Source: Clostridia bacterium
GTDB taxonomy: Bacteria; Bacillota; Clostridia; UMGS1840; HGM11507
Reading direction: 5' to 3'
DNA length: 52,482 nucleotides
NCBI GenBank assembly: GCA_017414505.1
Contig: JAFQLQ010000016.1
Coordinates: forward strand, 1-52,482
The notes under the pieces are model-generated. The model had not been told where the DNA came from and made no database searches. It saw only the letters and a program-made list of their open reading frames with translations. Position 1 is the first letter of the stretch; each line of letters starts with the position of its first letter. Positions 9,003 to 17,927 of this stretch are shown here, one piece after another. A program made the translations under genes and the position numbers.

Positions 9003-11585
9003 ATGTCATTTAGAAAAACTATGGCTTCTGTGCTAAGCTCTGCAATGATTTTCGGCTGTGTTCAGGCCGGTGCATACACCATTTCGGGCGACGTTACAGG
9101 AACCAATTACGAAGAAGCAGCTTATGTTCTTGGTGCACTAAACATTATGGTTGGTGACGCAGGCAGCGGAAACTTCAGACCTAATGATAATATAACAAGA
9201 GCAGAATTTGCAAAAGTTGCAGTTGCAGCAGTGGGCTTAACAGATACTGCTATAGCATCCGCAGGTGCAACCAACTATTCCGATGTACCTGCAGACCACT
9301 GGGCAACAGGATATATCAAAGTAGCAACTGATCAGAAATTAATAATTGGTAGAGAAAACGGAACCTTCGGGCCGGAAGATCCGATATCATATCAGGATGC
9401 AGTAACAATCTTAGTAAGAGCAATCGGACACGAGCCCGCAACTGACAGCAAAGGCGGATATCCTCAGGGACACCTTGCAGTTGCATCGCAGGTAGGACTT
9501 ACAAAAAATGCATCCGGAAACTCCACCGCAAACGTTAACAGAGGTACTGTTGCAAACCTTACAAACAACGCTCTTACAATTGATATGATGGAGCAGGTTT
9601 CCTACGGTTCCGATGTTAAATATGAAGTTGTAGACAAAACACTTTTAGAAGATAAACTTGATGTTGAAACCGGTAAGGGTACTGTAACCGCAAACGCATA
9701 TTCTACCTTGGAGGGTGCTTCCGGTCTTAACAAAAACAGTGTAAGAATAGACGAAACAACCTACAGAGCCGGAAAATCCAATGCAGGCGATTACCTTGGC
9801 TACTATGTAACCTACTACGCAAAAGATGATGAATCCGGTCTTAACAAAGAGCTTTTACTCGTAAGGCCTGAAAAAACAAGAAACACTTCCGTTGAAATAG
9901 ACGCAGACAACATTTCTTCCGTATCCGCAACAGAGCTTTCTTACTGGAAAGACAAGGATAAGGACAATCAGATAACAAAAGAAAAAATTGCAGATAAAGC
10001 AATTATGATATACAACGGTATTGCAGTTCCCTTTGATACAGCTTTAATAAGCAGCGGTATGGAAGGCTATGTAAAACTGCTTGAAACCACCGGCGACGGA
10101 AAACACGATGTAGTTTTTGTTCACGAATTTGAAAACATTGTTGTTGAAGATGTTCTTGAATCAACACACAAGGTTGTGGATAAATACGGCAAACCCACTC
10201 TTACTCTTGATCCTGATGCATCTTCCTACAGCTTTGAATTAAGAGATACAGCCGGAAAAGAATTCAAACTTCCCGACCTTAACGAATGGGATGTATTATC
10301 CGTTGAAACATCCAAAGACAAATCCTTATATACCGTTACACGTTCCACAAAAAGCGTATCCGGTAAAGTAAGCGAGGTTTCCGAGGATAAATATAAAATT
10401 GACGGTGAATATTATCAGATTTCTGCAAGCTATGATAAATCCATCAAGCTTGAGGACGAAGGCGTATTCTACCTGGATATGAGAAACAAAATTTCTGCAG
10501 TAAACCAGTCTTCAACAATAGCAAGAAACTACGCATACCTGATAAACGCAGGTGTTGAAGGCACAATTGACAGTGCAGTTAACTTTAAGCTTTTAAAAAC
10601 CGACAACACAGTTATAACAGTTACAGCAGAAGAAAAAATCAGATTTGACGGTACCAGCGGAACAACTGCAGAAGATGCACTAAAAAAACTGCAGTCTGAT
10701 GGTAAGGTTAAGTCTCAGCTTGTTTCTTACGAGCTTAATACAAACGGTAAGCTTATTGAGCTTGAAACCGCAGAGGACAAAACAGGCGGAAGTCTGACTG
10801 TAGATAAATACGATTTTGTTAAAAACTTTAAAGCAGATGATGTAGTTTACAAAGAAAATTCCAAAAAGCTTGGAAAAATCAATGTAACAGATAAAACTCT
10901 TGTGTTTGATATTCCTGCAGGAAATACCGATTATACTGAATATGCAGTAAGAGGTATTGATATGTTTGAAAACGATTCCACCTACAACATCGAAGTATTC
11001 GATTTAGCAGAAGACCTTGCCGCAAACGTTGTTATTGTAAGCAATTCCGACGGTAAAACCAATATGGAATCTCCGATTTCTGTAGTAACAAGAATCACAG
11101 ATATCAAAAATGAAGACGGTGAAGCGGTTCAGAAGCTATACGTTCTTCAGAACGGTGAAGAAAAAGAATTTGAAACTGATGCAAGAGGCGTTCTTGTAAA
11201 AGGCGAAGGTAAAGCTCTTGTTCAGGGTGATGTAATTCAGTTTAAATTAAATGCAAAAGGCAAAATTGATAAAATTGACGTACTGTTCGACACAGATGCC
11301 AAAGCTACTGAATTCAGCAAACAGGTAGGAGAAAAAATGCAGCTTGTTTACGGTAAAGTAACCAAGAAATTCACAAGCTCAATCAATGTTTCCGTTAACG
11401 ATGGTGAAATTGAAAACTATTCTACCGCAGATGTAAAGGTTTACAGCTACGATTCAACTAAAAACAGCTCCAAAGTAACTCTTTCATCAGCAGCAGATAT
11501 TCAGAGATTTGACAGTGAAAACAATAACAGAGTGTTTATAAGAATTTACGATGATATTGTTAAAGAAATAGTTATAGTAAAATAA
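9003..11585 (+). CDS. Large SLH-domain protein, probable S-layer or major surface protein
   Basis: An 860-residue exported protein. A signal peptide covers about residues 1-26. SLH repeats follow at about 28-75 (with FRPNDNITRAEFAKVAV) and 92-145 (YSDVPADHWATGYIKVA, then FGPEDPISYQDAVTILV), with a weaker third stretch to about 195. These should bind wall polymer. The remaining 650 residues are acidic and lysine-rich and rich in beta strands, with no catalytic motif, as in S-layer subunits. The strong ribosome site GGGAGG, the stem-loop leader and its own terminator fit a highly expressed single-gene unit. That it is the main S-layer protein is inference from composition and layout. Confidence 0.8.
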   Translation: MSFRKTMASVLSSAMIFGCVQAGAYTISGDVTGTNYEEAAYVLGALNIMVGDAGSGNFRPNDNITRAEFAKVAVAAVGLTDTAIASAGATNYSDVPADHWATGYIKVATDQKLIIGRENGTFGPEDPISYQDAVTILVRAIGHEPATDSKGGYPQGHLAVASQVGLTKNASGNSTANVNRGTVANLTNNALTIDMMEQVSYGSDVKYEVVDKTLLEDKLDVETGKGTVTANAYSTLEGASGLNKNSVRIDETTYRAGKSNAGDYLGYYVTYYAKDDESGLNKELLLVRPEKTRNTSVEIDADNISSVSATELSYWKDKDKDNQITKEKIADKAIMIYNGIAVPFDTALISSGMEGYVKLLETTGDGKHDVVFVHEFENIVVEDVLESTHKVVDKYGKPTLTLDPDASSYSFELRDTAGKEFKLPDLNEWDVLSVETSKDKSLYTVTRSTKSVSGKVSEVSEDKYKIDGEYYQISASYDKSIKLEDEGVFYLDMRNKISAVNQSSTIARNYAYLINAGVEGTIDSAVNFKLLKTDNTVITVTAEEKIRFDGTSGTTAEDALKKLQSDGKVKSQLVSYELNTNGKLIELETAEDKTGGSLTVDKYDFVKNFKADDVVYKENSKKLGKINVTDKTLVFDIPAGNTDYTEYAVRGIDMFENDSTYNIEVFDLAEDLAANVVIVSNSDGKTNMESPISVVTRITDIKNEDGEAVQKLYVLQNGEEKEFETDARGVLVKGEGKALVQGDVIQFKLNAKGKIDKIDVLFDTDAKATEFSKQVGEKMQLVYGKVTKKFTSSINVSVNDGEIENYSTADVKVYSYDSTKNSSKVTLSSAADIQRFDSENNNRVFIRIYDDIVKEIVIVK

Positions 11586-11590
11586 ACCTG

Positions 11591-11618
11591 AAAGGCAGCC
11601 GAGTGGCTGCCTTTATTA
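11591..11618 (+). terminator. Terminator after SLH protein gene
   Basis: AAAGGCAGCC (11591-11600), loop GAGT, GGCTGCCTTT (11605-11614), then ATTAAT. The rest of the gap to 11687 holds nothing I can identify. Confidence 0.85.
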
Positions 11619-11687
11619 ATATTATTACATACGCTTTACACCAAATACCCGACCTACAAGGCTTTATTGTAAAACGAAGTAACAGTA

Positions 11688-11927
11688 TTATCCGAAAAGA
11701 ACACGAATAACAGTATTTATAGAAAAATTAACATTTTGCAAATACAAAAAAGCACACAAAGTTACTATAATAAGCAACAATGGAATAAGCTTTTTTCTGG
11801 TATGGAAAAGATATATCATACTGGCGGTCCATGCAAGGAACATAATAAATGAAACTTCACTGGAAATATCTCTGTTTAGAAAACCCGACAGAGAAAGTGT
11901 AAAAGTAAGCAAGTTATTTGTTAGCAT
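11688..11927 (-). CDS. Small hydrophobic membrane protein, unknown function
   Basis: A 79-residue protein I do not recognise. It has two or three predicted membrane segments (about residues 5-18, 27-40 and 47-66), a short basic turn (HTRKK) and a C-terminal tail. I moved the start from 11975 to the ATG at 11927 because GGAGG (11938-11934) lies 6 bases upstream and the longer version would read through the promoter. A near-consensus promoter directly upstream strengthens the case that it is a real gene. It stands alone between two convergent or independent units. Confidence 0.6.
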   Translation of the reverse strand: MLTNNLLTFTLSLSGFLNRDISSEVSFIMFLAWTASMIYLFHTRKKLIPLLLIIVTLCAFLYLQNVNFSINTVIRVLFG

Positions 11928-11965
11928 TTCCAACCTCCGCAGATATATATTCTTAAAGTGAATAT

Positions 11966-11994
11966 ATTGTAGCATATCACCGTGTAAAAGTCAA
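11966..11994 (-). promoter_or_regulatory. Sigma-A promoter for the small membrane protein
   Basis: On the minus strand, TTGACT (11994-11989), 17 bases, TACAAT (11971-11966), about 39 bases before the start. Confidence 0.75.
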
Positions 11995-12016
11995 GTAAAA
12001 GTGTCTAATATTAATT

Positions 12017-12065
12017 AAAAGTGCAGAAATAACCTATATAAAGGAATATTCTGCACTTTTTTGAT
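12017..12065. terminator. Bidirectional terminator
   Basis: AAAAGTGCAGAA (12017-12028) pairs with TTCTGCACTTTT (12049-12060), a 12-base stem flanked by A and T runs on both sides. It lies just downstream of the minus-strand peptidase-like gene. Confidence 0.8.
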
Positions 12066-12073
12066 TAAATTAT

Positions 12074-13252
12074 TTAATTGGCTTTAAGAGCCTGCATAAA
12101 TTCTATATCTGAAAGCTTATAGGAACGAAGACACGTCTGGTTAAAAGGAACACCTTGTTTATCACTGTATTCCTGATAAGTGTAATCTGTTCTCATAGGA
12201 TCGTTAAAATACACAATTCCGTTTTCGTATTTTACAGCAACCATAGTATGAGGATAAATTTCATAGCGAACCATAACCCCTGCAGGATTAAGCTCAAGAG
12301 CTTCTTTGATAGCCATACGCACTACATTATCATCAGCTGTGGGATTGTTTATTTTTGTTGCACCTCTTGAAGAATCGTATCCTCCGTAATAAGCACTCGA
12401 AGAGTCAAGTGCAGGGGTGAATTTCACATTAAACTGATTTATTATTTGCCAGTGATTGCAGTATGCACCGCTTCCGCCTGCGGATTCGTTTACTTTTGCC
12501 ACATCTACGGGAGTAATCTGCAATCCTGTTACATTTGAAACAAGCATTGCATAACTGCAGGTCCAGCAATAGCCGGAACCGAAATTAGGAAATTGCCATT
12601 TTGCTTCATTCTGGAAATAAAAGCTGCTGTCGGTTTCAACCGCAGGATAAAACGGAATATAGGAATAATAATTTTCCTGATATGGTGCTGTAACCGGAGC
12701 GGAAATCTGCGGAACAACCGGCGCTGTAACCGGTGCATTATATTGTGGAGTGCCGTAAGATGGATAGGATGCTCCCGTAAAATTATTATATATGTTCTGA
12801 ATTTGGTTTTTGCCTGTACTTTTATAGGTTATATTAATTACCTTTGAAGCATCATCCCAGGAAATTGTTCCGCCAAGAACTTCAATAATCTGCCTTAAAG
12901 GCAGGTATGTGCGTTCTCTGTATAAAACAGGCGCACAATCCATTGTTATATCTTCTACATAATTTGTAATTGTATTATGAACAGAAATAACATTATCATT
13001 CAGCGCAAGTGAAACAGTAAGAACTCTGTTGTGAATTTCGGTAGTTTTTATGGCATCGTACCAAGTAACAACGCAATCCATTTTTTCTGCAATTTCTCTT
13101 ATGGGAACCATAACCCTGTCGTTCATAATAACGGGGTCTGATGAGAGCGGAATAAGCTCGTTGTTTATATATACCGTAATGTCTGCACTTGCATTTGCAC
13201 TTAAACAGCAAAGCATAGCAAAAAGCATTACAAGTACAATCAGTTTCCGCAA
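12074..13252 (-). CDS. Exported stalk-domain protein with C39-like cysteine peptidase domain
   Basis: A 392-residue exported protein. A signal peptide (KLIVLVMLFAMLCCLSANASA) leads into a copper-amine-oxidase N-terminal 'stalk' domain at about residues 25-145, seen in VYINNELI, MVPIREIAE and RTYLPLRQIIEVLGGTISWDD. A Pro/Ala/Tyr-rich linker (about 150-205) follows. The C-terminal domain has SGYCWTCSYAMLVSN (probable catalytic Cys), a conserved HTMVAVKY and FNDP, as in papain-like C39 peptidases. The stalk name does not imply an oxidase. The start is a TTG at 13252 with AAGGAG 8 bases upstream; an ATG 36 bases earlier has no ribosome site. It may process surface proteins. Confidence 0.75.
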   Translation of the reverse strand: MRKLIVLVMLFAMLCCLSANASADITVYINNELIPLSSDPVIMNDRVMVPIREIAEKMDCVVTWYDAIKTTEIHNRVLTVSLALNDNVISVHNTITNYVEDITMDCAPVLYRERTYLPLRQIIEVLGGTISWDDASKVINITYKSTGKNQIQNIYNNFTGASYPSYGTPQYNAPVTAPVVPQISAPVTAPYQENYYSYIPFYPAVETDSSFYFQNEAKWQFPNFGSGYCWTCSYAMLVSNVTGLQITPVDVAKVNESAGGSGAYCNHWQIINQFNVKFTPALDSSSAYYGGYDSSRGATKINNPTADDNVVRMAIKEALELNPAGVMVRYEIYPHTMVAVKYENGIVYFNDPMRTDYTYQEYSDKQGVPFNQTCLRSYKLSDIEFMQALKAN

Positions 13253-13299
13253 ACCAATCACTCCTTTAAAATTCGGCATAATACCCATATTATACTCAC

Positions 13300-13329
13300 A
13301 TTATACCAAAAAGCGGCATAAATAGTCAA
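13300..13329 (-). promoter_or_regulatory. Sigma-A promoter for the stalk-domain peptidase-like gene
   Basis: On the minus strand, TTGACT (13329-13324), 18 bases, TATAAT (13305-13300), about 47 bases before the TTG start. Confidence 0.75.
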
Positions 13330-13369
13330 TTACAGTACCATTAAAGGTATATTACAGATTGGTAAACAA

Positions 13370-14152
13370 TTATTTAACAGAGTTTTTTCTGTATTCGGTG
13401 GGTGAAATACCCTTGTTTTTTGAAAAAAATCGGGAAAATGCAAGCACATCGTCAAAACCAACTGAAATTGCAACCTCTGAAACCGGGCAGGAGGAATTTT
13501 TAAGCATATCGCAGGCGCGGTTTATTTTAAGCTTGCTTAAATATTTTTTTGGAGGAATCCCCTCCTGCTTTACAAAAAGATTATAAAGATATCTGTCGCT
13601 GATATTAAGAGCCTCCGCCACCTGAATTACCGTAATTTTATACGGGAAATGAATTTTCATATATTTTTTTGCTTCTTCCACATACTTGTTTCCGGTATTT
13701 ACCCTGATATTTTCGTGAAGCGACATAATAAAAAAGAAATATCCAAGCGCCTTCATTCCGCTTATGCTTGCTCCGTTTTCAAAAATACTGTCTGCAAGGT
13801 TGAGTAATTCCGGCGTAAAATTATATTCAAAAATTCCATCTTCAAAAGAATAATTAATATGTTTTTTGCATATTTCATTTGCCTTTTCGCCTTTGAGAAT
13901 TATCCAGAAATAGTTCCATGGATTTTTGTTTGAGGAATGGTATTCGTGAACACTTCCCGGATGGATAAAAAATCCCTGGCCGGCTTTAACTTTGTTTCCG
14001 TTAAAGTATCCCTCGCCTTTCAGCACATAATGGATAAAATACGCATCCCGCTGTCCCTTGCCCCAATGTGCATTTCTGAAATCATCCTCATAGCCGAATG
14101 CAAGGATGGAAAGTTCTTTGTTAGCATCTAATACAGAAATGGATTTTGTCAT
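13370..14152 (-). CDS. AraC family transcriptional regulator
   Basis: A 260-residue regulator. The N-terminal half (to about residue 150) is a cupin-type sensing domain with HYVLKGEGYFNG and GQGFFIHPGSVHEY, which usually binds a sugar. The C-terminal 100 residues hold two helix-turn-helix motifs, with ITVIQVAEALNISDRYLYNLF and VSEVAISVGFDDVLAFSRFFSKNKGISPTEYR. I chose the ATG at 14152 because GGAGGGAGA lies just upstream; the open frame starts 33 bases earlier without one. It is divergent from the alpha-galactosidase gene and their promoters overlap, so control of that gene is likely but inferred. Confidence 0.9.
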   Translation of the reverse strand: MTKSISVLDANKELSILAFGYEDDFRNAHWGKGQRDAYFIHYVLKGEGYFNGNKVKAGQGFFIHPGSVHEYHSSNKNPWNYFWIILKGEKANEICKKHINYSFEDGIFEYNFTPELLNLADSIFENGASISGMKALGYFFFIMSLHENIRVNTGNKYVEEAKKYMKIHFPYKITVIQVAEALNISDRYLYNLFVKQEGIPPKKYLSKLKINRACDMLKNSSCPVSEVAISVGFDDVLAFSRFFSKNKGISPTEYRKNSVK

Positions 14153-14175
14153 TATTCTCCCTCCAAACAGGTATG

Positions 14176-14205
14176 ATTTTACCATATATTAATATGATTT
14201 GTCAA
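14176..14205 (-). promoter_or_regulatory. Sigma-A promoter for AraC regulator
   Basis: On the minus strand, TTGACA (14205-14200), 18 bases, TAAAAT (14181-14176). Its -35 box overlaps that of the opposing galactosidase promoter by five bases. Confidence 0.75.
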
Positions 14206-14227
14206 TACCATTGGAAAGACGTATAAA
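14199..14227 (+). promoter_or_regulatory. Sigma-A promoter for alpha-galactosidase gene
   Basis: TTGTCA (14199-14204), 17 bases, TATAAA (14222-14227). The start codon is 44 bases further on. The palindrome ATATTAATAT (14185-14194) lies just upstream and could be a binding site. Confidence 0.7.
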
Positions 14228-14270
14228 TTATAATAAAATTACAAAAATATAAAAAAGAAAGGAAAAAATT

Positions 14271-15722
14271 ATGAGACATACAGAAATTGCAATAATAAAA
14301 CCCTTTGAAGGCGCACCAAAAATCAATATGGCTGATATATTCGGTGCATCTCCCGAAAAACCGATTATTTTAAAAATTCCCGTATCCGGCGAAAGACCTG
14401 TTACCTACGGAGCAAAAAATCTTCCCGAAGGTCTTGCCCTTGAAAACGGAATTATTACGGGGAAAGTGGCAAAAGAGGGCAACTACACCGTTACTCTTAC
14501 TGCCGAAAACTCTCTTGGCAGAGATGAAAAGAAGCTTGTTATTGAAATTAACAAAGACCAGGTTCTTTTAACACCACTTATGGGCTTTACAAGCTGGAAT
14601 GCATTTGGCGCTGACGTAACTCAGGAAAAAATGCTGGGTATAGCAAAGAAAATGACTGAGCTTGGTATTTGCGAATACGGCTACAGCTACATAAACACCG
14701 ATTCAGGATGGCAGAGAGAATACGGCGGAAAATATGACGCTATTGTTCCCAATGTTAAATTCCCGGATATGAAAGCAATGTGTGATGAAATTCATTCCTA
14801 CGGATTAAAAGCAGGAATTTATTCCACACCTATGCTTGTTGCATGGGGATGCCCCAACGAATATCTTTTCTATCCCTTTATTCCGGGATGCACAACCGGA
14901 GAGCCGGATATTCGTTTTTCTGATATTAACTTTGGTATTGGTGTAGAACGAAAAGAAAAGAACAACGCTTTACAGTGGGCAGAATGGGGATTTGACTATC
15001 TTAAATATGACTGGCGGCCCACAGACCCGTACAATGCAGAATTAATGAGAAAAGAGCTTGTTGCAACAGACAGGGATTTTGGTTTCTGCGTAACAGTTAA
15101 CGCAATGCCCGAATACCATAAATACTGGGAGCAGTACGCTAATTCTTACCGTAACAACACCGATGCTCACGGAAGATGGGATAATCTTCTTACTATCTAC
15201 CGTTCCTATCTTGATTACGGAGATTTCACAAATTACGTTAAAAAAGGCCATTTTCTTGACCTTGATATGCTGGATGTCGGCAGCTGTACACTTGACGAAG
15301 AAGCCGTAATGTTCCAGTTTAATGAGGATGAACAGCTTGTTGCATATTCTCTTCGTGCATTTTTCAGTTCGCCGATTCAGATTAGCAGTCAGCTTACTGA
15401 CGTTGACGATTTTGAACTTTCAATGTACTGCAACAACGAAATTATCGCTATTAATCAGGATACAGCATTCTGTTCCGCAAAGCCGATTTTAACAATAGAA
15501 AAAGGCGATACAATAATCCACGGATATAAAAGACTGTTATCCAACGGCGATTTTGCAATTGCTTTGTTCAACTTAGGTGAAACAAAAGAATTTGTTACTA
15601 CCTATCTTGATGAAGAAATGAACATCCGTGATGTGTGGGCTAAGAAAGACCTTGAAAAAGCCAATAAGATTTCTTTGGCTATGGAACCCCATACAGTAAG
15701 AATTTTCAGAATGAGCAAATAA
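14271..15722 (+). CDS. GH27 family alpha-galactosidase with N-terminal Ig-like domain
   Basis: A 483-residue glycoside hydrolase of clan GH-D, expected to release terminal alpha-galactose by a retaining mechanism. Residues about 30-95 form a putative Ig domain (He_PIG type) with LPEGLALENGIITGKVAKEG. The (beta/alpha)8 barrel begins with LTPLMGFTSWNAFG (about 98-111) and contains the nucleophile Asp in YLKYDW (D247). A beta-sandwich ends the protein. There is no signal peptide, so it acts in the cytoplasm. An AGAAAGGA ribosome site precedes the ATG. The divergent AraC gene probably regulates it. Other GH27 activities, such as beta-arabinopyranosidase, cannot be excluded. Confidence 0.88.
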   Translation: MRHTEIAIIKPFEGAPKINMADIFGASPEKPIILKIPVSGERPVTYGAKNLPEGLALENGIITGKVAKEGNYTVTLTAENSLGRDEKKLVIEINKDQVLLTPLMGFTSWNAFGADVTQEKMLGIAKKMTELGICEYGYSYINTDSGWQREYGGKYDAIVPNVKFPDMKAMCDEIHSYGLKAGIYSTPMLVAWGCPNEYLFYPFIPGCTTGEPDIRFSDINFGIGVERKEKNNALQWAEWGFDYLKYDWRPTDPYNAELMRKELVATDRDFGFCVTVNAMPEYHKYWEQYANSYRNNTDAHGRWDNLLTIYRSYLDYGDFTNYVKKGHFLDLDMLDVGSCTLDEEAVMFQFNEDEQLVAYSLRAFFSSPIQISSQLTDVDDFELSMYCNNEIIAINQDTAFCSAKPILTIEKGDTIIHGYKRLLSNGDFAIALFNLGETKEFVTTYLDEEMNIRDVWAKKDLEKANKISLAMEPHTVRIFRMSK

Positions 15723-15726
15723 AAAT

Positions 15727-15760
15727 GAGGGTGCATATTATATGCACCCTCGATTTTTTT
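15727..15760 (+). terminator. Terminator after alpha-galactosidase gene
   Basis: GAGGGTGCATA (15727-15737), loop TTA, TATGCACCCTC (15741-15751), then GATTTTTTT. It also lies at the end of the convergent ireB gene. Confidence 0.9.
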
Positions 15761-16013
15761 AGTTTTCCAAACCGAGATAAGTTTTTAAAAGCTCTTCCAA
15801 AATAGTATCTCTGTCCAGCGAGCTTATGAGAATTCTTGCATCATTATGACTTGTAACATAAGTGGGATCACCGGAAATAATATATCCTATCATCTGATTG
15901 ATGGGATCATACCCTTTTTCCTTAAGAGCTTCATAAACTGTTTTTATGATAAACTCAGTATTTTTGCTGTTATCCTTAAAGTTTTTCAGTAATCTTGTTT
16001 CTCCTAATCCCAT
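15759..16013 (-). CDS. ireB: IreB family regulatory phosphoprotein
   Basis: An 84-residue protein of the IreB (UPF0297/YrzL) family, small cytoplasmic proteins phosphorylated by IreK/PrkC-type kinases and linked to cell wall stress and cephalosporin tolerance in Enterococcus. The family signature is clear: [29 protein letters not shown] (about residues 26-54, residues abridged here), SHNDAR and a C-terminal LLKTYL. I set the start at the ATG at 16013 because GAGGAGA lies 7 bases upstream. In most Firmicutes the gene precedes a Holliday-junction resolvase (ruvX); here it is alone, which is a departure from the usual order. Confidence 0.9.
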   Translation of the reverse strand: MGLGETRLLKNFKDNSKNTEFIIKTVYEALKEKGYDPINQMIGYIISGDPTYVTSHNDARILISSLDRDTILEELLKTYLGLEN

Positions 16014-16050
16014 AATCAAATCTCCTCTCATTAAAAATTTCTACATCTAT

Positions 16051-16079
16051 AGCATATACCATTTCAAAAATTATTGCAA
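16051..16079 (-). promoter_or_regulatory. Possible promoter for ireB
   Basis: On the minus strand, TTGCAA (16079-16074), 17 bases, TATGCT (16056-16051). The -10 box is a weak match. Confidence 0.4.
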
Positions 16080-16193
16080 GCGCTTTTACATATTCTTAAA
16101 CAAAATGTAATAATTTATTAATTATCTCACATAATAAATATATATTTTTCCAAAAGCTTTTATTCATAAAATTTAAAAAGAGAGGATTTTTAT

Positions 16194-16646
16194 ATGAAAA
16201 AAACAGCAATAATTATGTTATCTGCGGTACTTATATTTACCGTGATGAATTTTAAAAAGCCCTCAGAAACATATTCGGCAAACTATTCGGATTCAGATAT
16301 TCAGCTAATTGCAAGATGTGTTAACGGCGAAGCAAGAGGAGAACCCTTTGAAGGTCAGGTTGCTGTTGCGGCGGTTATTTTAAACAGAGTGGAGCATCCC
16401 TCTTTTCCCAACACAATAGCAGGCGTAATTTATCAGCCGGGCGCATTCACCGCCGTATCCGACGGACAGATTAATGTACCCATTGATCCTAAATCCACCG
16501 TTTACAAGGCGTGCAGAGATGCAATTGCCGGATGGGATCCGACCGGCGGAGCTATTTATTATTTTAACCCTGATACAGCCACAAATAAATGGATATGGAG
16601 CAGAAAACTGTTAACCGTTATAGGAAAACACAGATTTTGCATATAA
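16194..16646 (+). CDS. Cell wall hydrolase of the CwlJ/SleB family
   Basis: A 150-residue exported or spore-located hydrolase of the Hydrolase_2 domain, found in spore-cortex lytic enzymes that act on cortex peptidoglycan during germination. A hydrophobic N terminus (about residues 4-18) could be a signal or anchor. The domain starts at IQLIARCVNGEARGEP, with the conserved Glu, and continues through AVAAVILNRV and TAVSDGQI to AIYYFNP. It lacks the peptidoglycan-binding domain of full SleB. The ATG is preceded by AGAGAGGA. The 150-base AT-rich gap upstream shows no clear housekeeping promoter, which would fit a sporulation sigma factor. Its exact sporulation role is inference. Confidence 0.85.
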   Translation: MKKTAIIMLSAVLIFTVMNFKKPSETYSANYSDSDIQLIARCVNGEARGEPFEGQVAVAAVILNRVEHPSFPNTIAGVIYQPGAFTAVSDGQINVPIDPKSTVYKACRDAIAGWDPTGGAIYYFNPDTATNKWIWSRKLLTVIGKHRFCI

Positions 16647-16672
16647 AAGAGGCTTGAAAGTCTCTTTTTTTG
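16646..16672 (+). terminator. Terminator after cell wall hydrolase gene
   Basis: AAAGAGGCT (16646-16654), loop TGAA, AGTCTCTTT (16659-16667) with one G-U pair, then a T run. Confidence 0.75.
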
Positions 16673-16685
16673 TTTATAATTTATG

Positions 16686-16714
16686 TTGATTTTTTTCTTT
16701 TTCGGTTGTATAAT
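16686..16714 (+). promoter_or_regulatory. Sigma-A promoter for anion permease gene
   Basis: TTGATT (16686-16691), 17 bases, TATAAT (16709-16714), 36 bases before the chosen start. Confidence 0.75.
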
Positions 16715-16750
16715 ATATTGGATTTTGTAAAAAAGGAAGTATTTTCGGAT

Positions 16751-17857
16751 ATGATACATACAGTTATTGGTTTCTTTAAGAAAAACGCAGTTATGACAGT
16801 AGCACTTGCTGCAGCTCTTATAACCTCAATATTCGTGCCGGTGGACAAGCAGTATTTAAGTTATTTCGATTTTAAAACTCTTGCCTGTCTTTTTTGCGTG
16901 CTGGCTGTGGTTTGCGCTCTTAAGGATATAAATTTCTTTTATATTCTTGCAGAAAAAATTGTTAAATGCTTTAAAAATTCAAGAATTTGTATTCTTGCCC
17001 TTGTTTACATAACTTTTATCGGCTCAATGCTTATTGCCAACGATATGGCACTTCTTACCTTTCTGCCGCTTGGTTACTTTGTTTTAAAAACCACCGGGCA
17101 GGAAAAGCATATGGCTTTTACCTTTATTATGCAGAACATAGCCGCAAATCTCGGCGGAATGCTAACCCCGTTCGGAAATCCGCAGAATCTTTATCTTTAC
17201 ACTAAATTTGAAATTCCAAACGGCGAATTTATGTATATAATGTTTGCACCTTTTCTTATTGCTATAGCAATTATAACACTGTGCTGTATGTTCATAAAGC
17301 CCGAACCAATGGAATTAAAAGAAGAACCCGGAAAACTAAACCCGGCAAGAACAGTTTTGTATCTTGCACTTTTTGCACTTGCAATTGCCATAGTTTTCAG
17401 AGGTATTCCCTATCAGATTGGACTTGTTGTTGTTCCGCTTGTACTGATTTTTGCAGACCGCCACGCACTTAAAAGCGTAGACTATCCCCTGCTTCTTACC
17501 TTTGTATTTTTCTTTGTTTTTTCAGGAAATATGGCAAGAATTGATATAGTAAGAGAAATTTTCTCTTTTCTGCTTTCAAAATCAGCTCTTATTTTCAGCG
17601 TTGTTTCCTGTCAGTTTATAAGCAATGTTCCATCTGCGATTCTGCTTTCGCAGTTTACGGGAAACTACCACGATTTGCTCATCGGCGTTAATATAGGCGG
17701 AGTAGGAACTCTTATTGCTTCCCTTGCAAGCCTTATAACCTTCCGGGAATACGTTAAATACAATCCCGGTAAAACAAAATATTATATAGGTTTGTTTTCT
17801 GCATTTAATTTCGGATTTTTAATTATTCTTACGGGTGCAATGCTTATAATAAATTAA
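16751..17857 (+). CDS. SLC13/ArsB-like anion permease
   Basis: A 368-residue membrane transporter of the ion transporter superfamily (CitMHS, ArsB and SLC13-like). Ten or eleven membrane segments cover the protein. The family's re-entrant motif appears as NIAANLGGMLTPFGNPQN (about residues 125-142), and a second half-repeat has QFISNVPSAILLSQF. The substrate could be a dicarboxylate or another anion; the sequence does not decide it. The frame is open upstream to 16670, but that would overlap the promoter, so I place the start at the ATG at 16751, with AAGGAAG about 11 bases before it. That spacing is long and the start is not certain. Confidence 0.8.
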   Translation: MIHTVIGFFKKNAVMTVALAAALITSIFVPVDKQYLSYFDFKTLACLFCVLAVVCALKDINFFYILAEKIVKCFKNSRICILALVYITFIGSMLIANDMALLTFLPLGYFVLKTTGQEKHMAFTFIMQNIAANLGGMLTPFGNPQNLYLYTKFEIPNGEFMYIMFAPFLIAIAIITLCCMFIKPEPMELKEEPGKLNPARTVLYLALFALAIAIVFRGIPYQIGLVVVPLVLIFADRHALKSVDYPLLLTFVFFFVFSGNMARIDIVREIFSFLLSKSALIFSVVSCQFISNVPSAILLSQFTGNYHDLLIGVNIGGVGTLIASLASLITFREYVKYNPGKTKYYIGLFSAFNFGFLIILTGAMLIIN

Positions 17858-17864
17858 AAATGTA

Positions 17865-17893
17865 TTGATTTTAGGGAAAAATAATTGTATAAT
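17865..17893 (+). promoter_or_regulatory. Sigma-A promoter for discoidin-like gene
   Basis: TTGATT (17865-17870), 17 bases, TATAAT (17888-17893), 35 bases before the start codon. Confidence 0.75.
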
Positions 17894-17927
17894 AAATTTA
17901 ACAGTTATTTATGAAAGGATGTTACAT

